A DNA stretch of 64,000 bases. Origin: Aedes albopictus. Taxonomy: Eukaryota; Arthropoda; Insecta; Diptera; Culicidae. The DNA lies in NCBI RefSeq assembly GCF_035046485.1, contig NC_085138.1, positions 424,997,265 through 425,061,264 of the forward strand. Reading direction: 5' to 3'. The translations under genes and the position numbers were made by a program. Below the pieces are notes generated by a model. The model did no database searches and had not been told where the DNA came from. It worked only from the letters and a program-made list of their open reading frames with translations. Positions within the stretch are counted from its first letter, which is position 1. Each line of letters opens with the position of its first letter. Positions 1 through 10,965 of the stretch are shown in pieces.

Positions 1-600
1 CATCTGGTAAATTTCTTGAAGAAATTCTTGTAGGTTTTTATGAATAAACCACTGAAAGAATTTATGAAAAAAAAGTGCCAAAAATGTCTGTCATTCCTAA
101 GGATTATCTGATTTGAATTTTGAAGATAGTTCCAATGGAATGCATTTTTTTAAAAGGAATCCCTGGGTGGATTTCTCAGAAAAATCATATAACACATTCC
201 TGGAAGCGCTTCTTAAAAATAACATGGAAGTTTTTCCAAAAAAAATGCTAAAGGAATTTTTGAAGTATTTTTGCAGGAATCTGTGGAGAGCTTTTGAAGA
301 TATTTTACACGAATCTTTCGATATTTTTTTTTTAATATTCTTCCAAAAAGTTTCTGAAGGAATCACCAAAGGATTTCTGTGGAAATTCGTGAAGGAATCT
401 TCGACGCGGTTCATGCAATATTTTCCGAAATTGTCTTTCCAGAAATTCCAGAGCAATAGCTAGTGGAATATCTGTATTATTTCCTGAAAGATACTTGAGA
501 TATTTCAAGAAAAAGCTTCCAAATGAATCTCTGATTGATTTTTCAAACAGCCCGTAGAGGTTGTTTTTAGAATTTGTAGGGTAATCCTTGAGGAAATATT
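1..600. repeat. Degenerate AT-rich 12-bp-periodic repeat
   Basis: The stretch is made of loosely repeated pieces of the type GAAATTCCT, TTCTGAAGGAAT and TTTCTTGAAGA, spaced about 12 bp or multiples of it. The same texture recurs over many kilobases of this window. Open frames on both strands here are low-complexity (F, L, K, S, E rich) and follow from the period being a multiple of three. I see no gene. Confidence 0.6.
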
Positions 601-1225
601 TTCTCTAATAAGCGCAAAAAATCGGAAAAAATCACTAAGACCATTTCATTATGTCCTGTAGGGCGGAAACAATTTGTAATTTCGCTGAGAAGCTATTTTT
701 TCAAGCATGGAAGGCTGGAACATGAAATAGGTACATATATAGTTTTTTTTTTTAATTTGAGGGGCCCAGATGCAAAAAAGTGAAAGTGACCATTTAGTCG
801 ATTTGGAGCTGTGCATATGAAAAAAAATTCAAGCGTTTGAGAACATTTTAAGATTATAGATTCTTAGAATTAGAAAAATGACAATTGATTGGACAAACTG
901 GGTGCATTTTGAAGCTTCATACATTTTGTATGAGATGGAAAGTTGGTGGAAAACTATAAGCCTCATTTACTCGAAAGTGGCTTTTCTCCTGAGAGAATAA
1001 GTAGCGGAATTCCCAACAAAGAACTTTCGTCAAAAGTTCTGAAGATATGTTGAAGGTATAAAGTACTTTGATGTTTTCTGCGGTTAAACATGTAACGATT
1101 CCTTAGAGCCTAGTCCAACAATAACATGGAACGAATTTCCGACTGTTTGCTTGAGTGAGCAGCTAGCTCGCTAGATTAAATTCCCTAAATAAGGATGCTT
1201 GCATGATTTTTAATAGCCGTCTGTA
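601..1225. other. Intergenic, nothing recognised
   Basis: AT-rich sequence upstream of the channel gene. I see no conserved coding frame, RNA gene or clear repeat structure here. Confidence 0.5.
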
Positions 1226-1331
1226 AGGGGCTGTCCATAAACCACGTGGTCTTTGGGGGGGTTCGGCCCATGATCATTTTGTATGGACAAATTAAACAAA
1301 AAAATGACCACGTGGTTTATGGACAGCCCCT
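1226..1331. mobile_element. Palindromic MITE, GGGGCTGTCC family, copy 1
   Basis: About 106 bp with near-perfect terminal inverted repeats of roughly 27 bp. The left arm starts AGGGGCTGTCCATAAACC and the right arm is its reverse complement, ending in GGTTTATGGACAGCCCCT. Each arm contains the perfect palindrome ACCACGTGGT, which is an E-box core. A short G-rich loop and a CATTTTGTATGGAC segment lie between the arms. A second, longer copy is at 29671-29853. The element ends 153 bp upstream of the channel gene's start codon. No transposase is present, so it is non-autonomous; I cannot name the parent family. Confidence 0.85.
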
Positions 1332-1484
1332 AACACTATTGATAATTACAACACCGAATAAAAACTGATGACACGTGATCCATCAGCTTCCATTAGTGTT
1401 CAGTCCAATTAAGCAAATCCGCCAAATGGGTTTAACAGTCAAGCTGCGGTCAATCACTGTGGTTGGAACCCTTACAAGGATAGG

Positions 1485-3379
1485 ATGTACGACGAATATC
1501 TCTCTAGTCATTATCCGTTGTATTTGAAAGTATGCGTTATAGTCAATAAAAGTAACGATGATATAGATTTTTCTGTTTTCAAATACTCCTCAGGACTTTT
1601 TCGCCAAGCCGAAGAATATATCAGCGAAACAAGTTCCTCTTCCCAAGCCGTCCCGTCCATACAGCATCCGCACCGGAATCAGAAACATCTTTGCCGAGTA
1701 CTGTTCGAGCAGTTCTATCCATGGAGTGACCTACATTGGATCGTACGAGCGAACACCCTGGGAACGCTTCTGGTGGATTCTGATGGTGGGCCTCTCGCTG
1801 TACGGTTGCGTTGCGCTCATCGGGAACATCTACTTCAAGTGGGAACACAAACCGGTAATCCTCAGCTTTAACGAGGAACCTATCTCGGTTTGGGAGATAC
1901 CGTTTCCTGCTATCACGATCTGTCCGGAATCGAAATTCCGTCCTGAGAGTATAAATTTCACTCTTGTGAGCGATCAGATTTTCGATTTAGACGATACTGA
2001 ACTGAACGAGGATGAGTAATATCGATGAAAAATCTGCTGGTGATGTGTTGAACTCATTTTGACTGTATTTCAGAATTCAGACCATGCTGAGTTTGCTACA
2101 AGTCTGTGATCGGATGTATTCACATGGTCGCTACCAGAATATTTTAAAGAGGTATAAACTGAAGCAAAACGTCGTTGACAAACTTTATGAAATATGTCCT
2201 GGGAATAGTAAAGACATGATCATTCAATGTCGGATGAGCATCTACCCGTGCGAAGGCTCATTCAGAGAAACCGTTACGGATGAAGGTATTTGCTACACAT
2301 ATAACCTGATTCCAGAACGAGAGATGTTTCGGAAAGACCACCTACATAAGGACTACGAATATTACAAGAGTCTACATGCTCACTCTAATTGGTCCTTGGA
2401 TGAAGGCTATAAACCGAACGCCGCTCTGAGAACTTTTCCAAGTAGAGTTTACGGTTCGGGGTTTGAAGCAGGTCTTTACATGCAGCTGCGAATGCCCAAA
2501 ACTTACGACGAATACCACTGCCGGGAAGCGTTGGGATTCAAAGTCCTACTACACTCTCCAGCAGAGTTCCCGGTCATCTCCCGGAAGTTTATTCGACTAA
2601 CGTACAATCATGAAGTGACCATGGCTCTTAAACCACAGATCACCTCAATATCCAACTCCCTGCGCAGCTACAGCCCTTTTCGTAGACAATGCTTCTTCAG
2701 CTACGAACGCAAACTGGAGTTCTTCGCGGTGTACAATCAGGCCAACTGTGAGCTGGAATGCCTCACCAATCATACCCTGAAGTTGTGCGGCTGTGTTCGG
2801 TTCTCGATGCCCTACAGCACGGGTACGAAAATCTGCGAAACGTCCCAGCTGGAGTGTGCCATCCAGGCGGAAAATGAAATCCAACTGCTGGTCGCCACGG
2901 AAGGCATCCAGAAGAACAGTTCAACCAGCGATCACTGCCTGTGTCTACCGGCATGCAACTCGATCGAGTACGATTCGGAACTAACGCAGACGAAGTACGA
3001 CCACGCCCGGTCGTTCCAGTTGCGCTACAGGTCACAGGTTCCCGACGATCTGCTGGAAAAAGTCGTCAAGTAAGTTTAACGTGCGTTACAAAACTCTGTT
3101 TGCTAATCCACGGATTTCAGCAACAACTTTGCCAAGCTGGCGATCTACTTCAAGCAGGCACAGTACATGGCTCTGAAGCGGAGCGAGCTGTTCGGGTGGA
3201 CGGATTTCATTGCCAACTGTGGCGGTGTGTTGGGTTTGTGCATGGGCGTCAGTCTGCTGAGTTTGGCCGAGCTGCTGTACTATTGTGTGGTACGCCCAGT
3301 ACTGCTGATTCGTGAATATAGCAAACGAGGTAGTGGAAATGCTATCATGGATGTACAACCTACAACTTTGGTGGGATAA
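1485..3379 (+). CDS. Pickpocket-family DEG/ENaC sodium channel subunit, four exons
   Basis: Predicted exons are 1485-1529, 1594-2015, 2074-3069 and 3121-3379 (stop TAA), giving 573 residues, a normal length for insect ppk proteins. Introns of 64, 58 and 51 nt all have GT...AG ends (GTATGC, GTAATA and GTAAGT donors), and the frame is preserved across each. Visible landmarks are: the cytoplasmic gating motif SSIHGVTY (His-Gly at about residues 58-59); TM1 at about 74-96; the post-TM1 motif FPAITIC at 119-125; a large extracellular Cys-rich region with CELECLTNHTLKLCGC and CLCLPACNS; TM2 at about 515-545 with the G-x-S selectivity element GVS at 530-532; and a short cytoplasmic tail. The family forms trimeric, amiloride-type cation channels used in salt or water taste, mechanosensation and pheromone sensing. 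Which ppk orthologue this is cannot be told without a tree. The start at 1485 is the least certain part: exon 1 encodes only 15 residues and could be replaced by an upstream exon. Confidence 0.9.
1530..1593 (+). other. Channel gene intron 1
   Basis: A 64-nt phase-0 intron with donor GTATGC after an AAA codon and acceptor TCCTCAG preceded by a T-rich tract. The downstream frame has an in-frame TAG inside the intron (around 1564), so splicing or a downstream start is required. Confidence 0.7.
2016..2073 (+). other. Channel gene intron 2
   Basis: A 58-nt phase-2 intron. The donor is GTAATA and the acceptor is TGTATTTCAG. Reading through would stop at 2017-2019; splicing joins NEDE to IQTMLSLLQVC in frame. 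Confidence 0.85.
3070..3120 (+). other. Channel gene intron 3
   Basis: A 51-nt phase-2 intron. The donor is GTAAGT, a consensus match, and the acceptor is CGGATTTCAG. Splicing joins LLEKVV to NNFAKLAIYF just before TM2, a common intron position in this family. Confidence 0.88.
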
Positions 3380-4214
3380 TTAGGAAGTGATTGCATGATT
3401 GGTAATGACATACGTGTTATGGTTGCAGTGATATGCTTTTACTAAGTATGCAAGCACTACACATGTGGGAAAACCACAACTTCAATCTAACACATCGGCG
3501 TTTGTCACCGACAATTCTTACGAAGCCTTCATCGTTTTTAAAACATGCAACTTGATTATTGAACAGCGTGGTTTTGATATTAATTTTAAACACATTAAGG
3601 TGAACCGTGAGGAGTCCTAGTATTGGGTATATTTCGAAACAAAAGGTCTAAGAGGTCGGTGTGGGCTTTGAAGGGGATTTTGGAAGCATTTCAGGTATTT
3701 TCAGAGGAAACTCTTTGAAATGCCTCTGTAATGCCTTGAAACGCCCCTGAAATCCCTTTGTAACTCTCTTTTTAAAGCTCCCGAAACAACGCCCCTCCCA
3801 AAATCCCCCTTCAAATCCCTAAAACCCTTGATACATTTATTGAAACGCCCATGATATCCCCGCAATCCAATTCAAACGCTAATAAAACCTGGCCGAAGGC
3901 CCTTCGAAAGCTTATGAAATTCCCGAAACTAACCCCCTTTTTTAGGCTCTCAAGGAACTTCCGTGATCTATTTCAAACGCCCAGGAGCAGGATCAATTCT
4001 CGCGAACCAAGTTTCCGTATTAAAACCTCAACATAATTTATTCACCAAATTCCCTCTGTCTCCGGATTGGCGATCCTTAATCACTAGGCCACTCCAGTTA
4101 CCCCATGTTCCATTAGGATTTAAGTGGGATAAGCAAAATTTCGTTACTCCTAGTTAGTAGTTACTCCTTGACTAACCAGTTCTTAGGACCCATTTTTAAT
4201 GAGCGACCTTGAAA
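3380..4214. other. Intergenic with degenerate GAAACGCCCCTGAAAT repeat
   Basis: The 3' flank of the channel gene. I see no convincing polyadenylation signal close to the stop; the first AATAAA is near 3880. From about 3660 to 3960 the sequence is a degraded tandem of GAAACGCCCCTGAAATCCC-like units, the same texture as 50470-51115. Confidence 0.5.
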
Positions 4215-4219
4215 ATGAA

Positions 4220-4305
4220 TATTTATAATTGATTGATTGATTGATTGATTTGTCTTTATTAAAGAGACTTTCAGCCCTTGGCTGATTGATAGAGAATATA
4301 AAAAA
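4220..4305 (-). mobile_element. 3' end of a non-LTR retroelement with tetranucleotide tail
   Basis: Read on the - strand, a segment ending AGTCTCTTTAATAAAGACAA is followed by several copies of ATCA. An AATAAA signal just before a short tandem-repeat tail is typical of LINE 3' ends. Only the tail region is recognisable and the parent clade is not determined. Confidence 0.45.
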
Positions 4306-4607
4306 ATAACCCAAGTATATTTTTTTTTCATTTTTTGCGCTTACATACATGTAACAAAAGAGCTTCTCAGTCTCAGTGGAATTTGGAATTGTTTCCACCA
4401 TACTGAGTATAAGACCATGCTATTGTATCGGAATTTTTTCACATTCATAAGAACAATTTCCTCTTTGATATTTACTTTTTGGCTTGCGTTGTAATCGTTT
4501 GTAAAAAAAAGGAAATCTGTGATCTAGAAATAGCGGAAGAGCAACTTACATAATGTATAGTGATTGCTCGTGTGATTTTTAACGACTTTAATGATAGGGT
4601 CATGCAT
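4306..4607. other. Intergenic, nothing recognised
   Basis: AT-rich sequence with no supported gene or repeat. Confidence 0.45.
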
Positions 4608-4798
4608 CATTTGGGCAGGTGTACCTATTTTGGGCACTTGCCGCTATAACAAATTCAATTTCCAACCGATTGATTTAAGTTTTTGTATAGAGTAAGGTAC
4701 TGCACGTGCCTAACTATATACAAAAATTCATATCAATCCGTTTGGAATTGACTTAGTTAGAGCGGCAAGTGCCCAAAATAGGTACACCTACCCAAATG
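4608..4798. mobile_element. Foldback element, about 191 bp
   Basis: The arms are close inverted copies. The left arm reads CATTTGGGCAGGTGTACCTA then TTTTGGGCACTTGCCGCT; the right arm is its reverse complement with a few mismatches. The central spacer also contains weaker inverted matches (AAATTCAATTTCCAA against TTGGAATTGACTTAG). No clear target duplication is visible. Confidence 0.8.
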
Positions 4799-7110
4799 GT
4801 CCAAGACTCTATTCCCACATTAAAATAAAATTGACCTTTTCGATTCTGGGAAACTTTTATTCCACTTTACTGAATTTAATAAAATTACCTGTGTATATGT
4901 TTTTCTAATCTTCCTGCACTCTTAAAAACATACATATAACTGAATGCTAAAATATTACAATCGTTCCACAAATTTATTTAAAAAATACCCTACAAATGCC
5001 CTCAGAAATTCCTCAACGGGATCTTCGAAAAAATCTTTCGGAGAGTTTTCTCCAGGAATGAGGAAATCAGTTTCTTATACGTATTATTTTAAGATATTCC
5101 TCCAAAGTTTTTCAAAATATAATATTAGAATTCCTTGTATGGAATGATTTAGAAATTCCTCCATGAATTTCTCCAGAAATCCTTGCGAGATTTCTTCAGA
5201 TGTTTATTAGAGCTTATTTTGAAAACCATCCATGGATATCCTCAGAAATTCCTCCATGAATACTGGAGAAAAAATCAATTTTAAGAATTTCTGCCAGATA
5301 TCGGAGATATCTAGTTTTTTACATATTGCCTCAGAAAATAATTTAGGAACTGCTTTATAAAAACGTTCCTGGATTCCTTCCGAAATTACGCCATGATTTC
5401 CTTTAGAAAATTCCCCCAGAATGTCTACCACGGGTTTTTTTTATGAAAACTCTTTTAAAACTTGTTTGATTCAGAAATTCCTAATGAATTTGTTTCAAAC
5501 TTTCCTCTAGAGAATCTAACTGATTTGTTTTCAAAAATTCCTCAAAAAAAGCTCCTAAGGGTTTCCTTGGAAGTCCTACAACTCTCCTTTCAGAAATCAG
5601 TACGAATTTTTTTTCAGGAAATTGTCCACAGATTCCTTTAAAAATACTTTCAGCTATTCGTTCAGAAAATCAAACGCTTAGAACTCTTAAAAAACCTTCA
5701 AGGATTTCTTCAGAATTTCTTCCAGTATCCTTTAAGAAATTGCCATGCAGATTCCACCAAAAAATCTATGAAATTCCTCCAAAACTTTATCCCAGGATTC
5801 CTTGAAAAACTTCTACGGGTTCCTCCCAAAATTGCTCCATGTATTCCTTTCGGTATGAAAATCTGCGTTTCTTTCAGAAACTCCTCCAATGGTTTCTTGA
5901 TAAAAATCCAGGGATTATCTAAGAAATTTCTCCAGGGCTTCCATCCGATATTTTATTTTTACAGAAATATTCTTTTAGGTGAACTTCTATGGGTTTCTTC
6001 TGAAACTCCGCCAAGCACTCGTTTAGAAATCCTTCGGGAGTTTTCATGTATATTCTCAAAAATGAGTAAACTCATCGGATTTTTTAAGAAATTTTGGCCA
6101 CACTGAGTCTAAAATCAAGACATGTTCTGTTAAATAAGGACAGATGGAAACCCTACCAGGAATTCTTTCAAAAAATCTTCCATAAACTCTTCCAGGGGTT
6201 TTATCAGGGAATCTTCGAGAGATCCTTAAGAAAGTCGTGCACGTATTTCGTCAAGAAGTGCATCAGAGATAAGTTCTGGAATTGCTCGAGGGGTTCCACT
6301 GAAAATTACCACAGATATGTGTCAAGGAGTTTCATCAGTGATTCATCCGGAAAATTCTCCAGGAATGCCTCTAGGGATTCTTGCATAAATATTTTTAATG
6401 ATTTGGGCAAGAAATACTCTACACTCTACAGATATCTACAGCAGGTCATACAGCATTTCGTTCAGGTAGTTCAGGATGTCCTCCAGATATTGCTCTGTGT
6501 ATCCAGCTAAAAATTTATCTGGCATTTTCTCTTAGGATAACTCTAGAAATGACTACACGGATTCTTCAGGAAATTTTTTCACAAATTTTTCTACAGGAAT
6601 TATTTTGGAAATATCTCAAAAGCGTTTTTAGAGATCTTTACAGAAGCTTATCTATTATTTCTTCAGAAAAACGTCCACAGATTGATTTTTTTACAAAGAA
6701 TTATCCGAAGAGTTTTTACAATTACTTATCTAAGAAGTTCTTCAGAAATTTCTGAAGAAATTTCTTCAAAAATTTTTCCAAGTATTTCTTCAGATCTCCT
6801 CCAGAGATTCACGCAAGCGTATTACTTGAGATATCACAGGGATTCTACTTTCTTTCAGAAATTCCAACTCGGATTTTTTCAGAGATTCCTCAATATTTCA
6901 GAGATATCATCAAGAATTTCAGCAAGAGATTCCTTCAAAAATTTTGAATACAATTTTTCAGAAACTTCTCCAAAAATGTCTTCGAAATTCGTGAATAGAT
7001 TCCGATAATGCTTTATAAAGCTCCTTCAGAGTTTCCTGCAGAAATTTTAAAAGGAGTTTTTCAGGAGTCAGAAATAAATGTCTGTCAGAAAAAAATCAGA
7101 ATAAATCTTC
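4799..7110. repeat. Degenerate 12-bp-periodic TTCCTCCAGAAA repeat
   Basis: From about 4930 the sequence consists of imperfect 12-bp units such as ATTCCTCCATGA, ATTTCTCCAGAA and TTTCTTCAGA, interrupted by unit slips. The short open frames that result are rich in F, L, S, K and E and are not gene-like. Confidence 0.65.
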
Positions 7111-7112
7111 TA

Positions 7113-7536
7113 TAAAATTCCATGTAACGACTGCGAGAGCTGTTACATAGGAATGACCAAAAACAACCTAGGCAAAAGACTCACTGGACACAAAAGCAAT
7201 GTAAACAAACTTGATAAGTTGATGAACGATAGTCAGACAAACACTGAAGCAGCTAAAACTACACTAATAGAGACAACGACAGCCCTAATCCAACATTGTA
7301 TTGAACACAACCACAGACTCAACCTTGACCAAACACAAATTATTGACCATAATTATAAACAGACAACACTACCATTCCTCGAAATGTGCCACATCACAAA
7401 CACAGACAAAACAGTGAATAAGCGAACAGACGTAGATAGACTTAGCACCACATACGCAGCTGTGTTGCACAGCATTAAAACTATACAAGAACGCAACAAA
7501 CCGAATGTAGAACGACAAACCGACGATGAAACGTAG
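7113..7536 (+). pseudogene. Penelope-like element, C-terminal GIY-YIG endonuclease fragment
   Basis: The frame opens as PCNDCESCYIGMTKNN and runs about 140 residues to a TAG at 7534-7536. The features match the GIY-YIG endonuclease of Penelope-like elements: a CxxC pair just upstream, the YIG half of the motif, the conserved Arg in GKRLTGH, the catalytic Glu in FLEMCHI, and the Asn in TVNKRTD near the end. In the family this domain nicks target DNA for integration. The reverse transcriptase that should precede it is absent: the left edge abuts degenerate repeat near 7110, so the copy is 5'-truncated, as most Penelope-like copies are. The frame is open in this fragment, which suggests a fairly young copy. 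Confidence 0.85.
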
Positions 7537-7945
7537 ATTATTAGGATAGGGCACTTTTGCTACCAATGACCGTTCAATTATATGTGGGGGGTTGTTAGAA
7601 GTAGATTTGCGCCAAACGCGTACAGTCCGTTGCAAAACTAGATAAACCAAATAAGTGTAAGACAAAATTTATCATTAGACAAGGAACCCGACAATTTCAA
7701 CTTTTGATAATGACTTTACAGCATGTACCAACAACAACTCGACAAGACAGTTACAGTTAGACGAAACATAAGACCAAAAACGAAAAATTAATGTAAGTAA
7801 TCCAGACGAATTGTGTATCCGTAGATTATATCAAATTAGTACATGTATTAAATTTTAGTACCCCTGAAGATGACACAAAACCCCAGTGTCGAAACGTCGG
7901 GCAAATAATAAACCTCGTTTTCCCAAATTAAAAGACTGCGTAGCC
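7537..7945 (+). mobile_element. Penelope-like element 3' region
   Basis: AT-rich sequence following the endonuclease stop, ending in a block with the hammerhead motif (7859-7902) and an AATAATAAACCTCG segment. It is assigned to the element by its position directly behind the GIY-YIG frame and by the ribozyme. Confidence 0.65.
7859..7902 (+). ncRNA. Hammerhead ribozyme motif of Penelope-like element
   Basis: The conserved core is present in order. CTGAAGA (7864-7870) fits CUGANGA. Stem II pairs GACAC with GTGTC around a 9-nt loop (7872-7890). GAAA starts at 7891. Stem III is the four-base self-complementary ACGT (7894-7897). The cleavage-site C is 7898. Stem I pairs CCC (7861-7863) with GGG (7899-7901). 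A loopless palindromic stem III is characteristic of hammerheads reported in Penelope-like elements, thought to act as dimers. The core looks intact by eye; activity is untested. Confidence 0.8.
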
Positions 7946-9044
7946 GTTTAAATCGTAGATTAAATCAGAATAAATTCTGTCAGATATAGGTTTCTGCTGC
8001 AAATTGTTTTAGATATGGTTCTTGGATCTTTTTAGGACATTTTCATAAAAATAATTGAAACACTTCTTGAAAAAATTCATGTTGGAATCCCTTGAGAATC
8101 TTCTGAAGATACCTTCACGTTTTCTGAGAGGATGCCTGGACAAACTTCCTGAAGCAATGTCTGTAGGTATTTGTGGAGAAAATCCAGAGAAAATATAAAA
8201 AACCATAAAAATACATCCTCAATTCCTATAAAAAAGCCTTTTATTAAAAGGAAAAGATAAAATAAAAGTATAAAGCAAACATGAGTGATTTCGGAGAAAA
8301 TTCTAATAAAATTTCTGCAATTTTTTTTGCAGAAAATGCTTCAATAAATTTTTTAAAACATGCATTTCTGAAAAAATAATTTGAAGAATCAGATATCTCT
8401 AGTGAAATTTATCGAAGAATTTCTTGTACTTTTGTTTATGAAATTAGTTAACAAATTTTCCGGAGAAAATTCTACAGAAACGAAAAAATAAAAAGTAGAG
8501 GGTTTTATTGGAAAACCTTCAGGAAATGAAATGAAGCTCAAAAAGAAAACTTGGATGGACTGGAGATTGCAGATAGTCATGGAGAGTTTCTTCAAACAAT
8601 CTTTGAAAAATGTTAAGTAATAACGAAACATTTGCAGAAATTACTGAGCGAATATTTAAGAAAGTTCTCTGGAGGACTATCTGGAGGAGCTTCTGGAGAA
8701 AAACCTGAAGAAAGTCCCAAACGAATCTTCTAAGAACTCTCTAAAGGCGTATCTTAATACACCTCTGGGACAAACTCTGATTAGTAAAATTTCTGAAATA
8801 ATTTACTGAAAAATTTCTTGGGAAGTTTCCAGAAGTAGTCCTGGAGAACTTCCAAGGAAGATCTGCTGGGACAATTTCTTCAGAAATAGTTAAAGAAATA
8901 CAGCATGTATCATGTGAAGGATACGTGTACGAACTTGTAAAGAAATCCTCGAAATGATTTCCTAAAAAATATCCGAAATAATTCTGGGAGAAATTTCTGA
9001 AGAAACTACTCGAGAAAATTTTCAAGATAAATTGCTTAAGAACC
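7946..9044. repeat. Degenerate 12-bp-periodic repeat, GAAATTTCTGGA orientation
   Basis: The same repeat texture as 4.9-7.1 kb but read from the opposite strand (GGAGAAATTTCTGAAGAAA-like units). No gene is supported. Confidence 0.55.
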
Positions 9045-9545
9045 CGAGCAATAGCGCATAACAAGATCATAACAAAATAATGACAACTGTTGTTAGCAAT
9101 AACAATAGTTGATATAATTCTGTTACAGACATTTTTCCATGTGATTGTCCATAACAACAAAAATATAACAAAACTTGTTTCATTTATTCAAACAGATGTT
9201 TAACAGCATTTAACATATTATACATTTTAATATTATTACCTCTAACATAATTTCGTAACACGTTTATTGCAATAATAAAATTATTTCAAAATTTATAAGA
9301 TTTTTCGTGTTGTCTCGAAAAAGATTGCTATTTTTTTGTTATTTTGGTAACTCGAACCAAGAGATTCACAACAAATCTGTTCTGAAATATGTAACAGAAC
9401 TTGTCATAATTTTGTTATGATTTCGCAAGTTTAGTCTAACAAAATTTGATATAATCTTGTTATATTTATATCTCAACTTGTTATGTTTTTGTTTTAATTG
9501 TAACGAGTTTTGCTAGAATTTTGGATTGCATAACATGGTTTTACG
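9045..9545 (+). mobile_element. TAACAA-rich element, copy A
   Basis: An AT-rich element of about 500 bp with many TAACAA/TTGTTA words. It matches 20560-21180 in reverse complement: for example AACAAGATCATAACAAAAT here against ATTTTTGTTATGATCTTGTT there, and CTCGAACCAAGAGATTCA here against TGAATCTCTTGGTTCGAG there. The boundaries are estimated from where the two copies stop matching. Confidence 0.7.
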
Positions 9546-10962
9546 GCGAAACTTATTTAGTCTAGGTAATACATACAAAGTTGGAAGTAACGATAATAAG
9601 TGTCTACCTAGATTCATTGTTACCATTGGTGGAATGAAACAGAGGAATGGCACGTACGAGGTATGTGGTTCTCAATGGTCCTATAACTGAAAGCAGGCAC
9701 CCACCACATGCCTCTAAGGAACAAGTTCAAGCTTCACCAGTGTGTACCCACAAGGTACGCAAAAATCTATCAATTCCCCTCCTAACTACCCTTCCTCAGC
9801 GATAAACCGATAATGGCGATTTAAAGTCAATCCAATTTCGACCTCGTTGATTGACCGATAAACATGACCTACATCTTTCCTCCGTCTCCGATAATCATTT
9901 CCAGAATCCCTTCAAGGCAGGTTGATCATTTTTCAGCGCTCAGGACAAAAGCTCCCGGATTTGAAAGGTACACACAACACAGCAAAACCCATGACCCATT
10001 GTTGTGCCCACCTGGCCTTTTCTACGCTGCTGCTGGCTGCTTTGGCTGCATTGTACACGACGAGATGAAAAGAAAGCAAAATCCTCCTGGTAATGCTTTG
10101 TACGCTCTGCTCGCCTTCTTCCTTCTTTGAAAATATGCTGATTCCACGAAAAAAGAAAATGTTATTCTTCACCATTTTTTCCGGGTCTTTTCTTCCTGGG
10201 GAGCGGGGAGGTCTACCTATTGGAATGTAATGTTTACATCTTTGAATGGGGAAGAGATGAGGAGGATGTCTCACGCCTTCAGAATCGGACGCCGTCGCCG
10301 GTTGAATGGTCCGCCGGAAATGATAAATGTTGTTTAGTTGGCCAAACACCACAAAGAAAAAAAACTGCGCAGACCAACAGGAATTTATTTCAAAGTGAAA
10401 ATTTTGCCATACTTTTGCCGCATCCATCCCATCACCTCCACCCGAAAACGAAGTCCGTTTGATGAATGGCAAGAAATGGTCTGCTGAGTTGTTGAGGGAA
10501 ATCCTTTCCCACCGAGGGCGTACTCCTTTCGGCGCGTTCGTCCCGGAATGGACGGCGGAACATCGGTTCGGTTGAGTAAGGTACCTACTTTGAAATTTCC
10601 CCAAAGGCCTGTTCTAGAAAAATTGAAGGAAATTGTGTTGAATGGTTGCTTTTCCTGGTACGGGTGGGGATTCTTACCGTTGCTGCGGTGCGGTGTGTGA
10701 TGATGATGATGATTATAGGGTGATGAAGATAAATCTTTCGCAGCTAAGTTTGAATTTGGGGCCAGTGGTCATGGATTGTTGGGAATAGGTTGCTGTGCTC
10801 TGTGTAAAATGACATAACGTTGATACATTTATCTTACCGCAAATTTTCATCATTTGTCATGTCTGACGTTGGTTGGACTTTAAATAGCCAATAAGTCTTG
10901 AGTTTAATACCTGGTCCCAATCTGTATCTTATTATATTCTTCCTCCCTCTTCTACCTCTCCT
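9546..10962. other. Intergenic, no supported gene
   Basis: Higher-complexity sequence with no recognisable protein. A 223-codon open frame on the - strand (9933-10604) has no domain I recognise, and I treat it as chance. A short TGATGATGATGAT microsatellite lies near 10700. Confidence 0.5.
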
Positions 10963-10965
10963 ATT

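Noticed and set aside
1485..1871. Single-exon reading of 128 codons from the channel start
   Set aside because: After residue 15 it is not in the channel frame. The spliced model gives the conserved HG motif and TM1, so this is a shadow of exon 2.
9933..10604. 223-codon open frame on the - strand
   Set aside because: No recognisable domain, unusual composition with a poly-F stretch, and no start context or partner exons.
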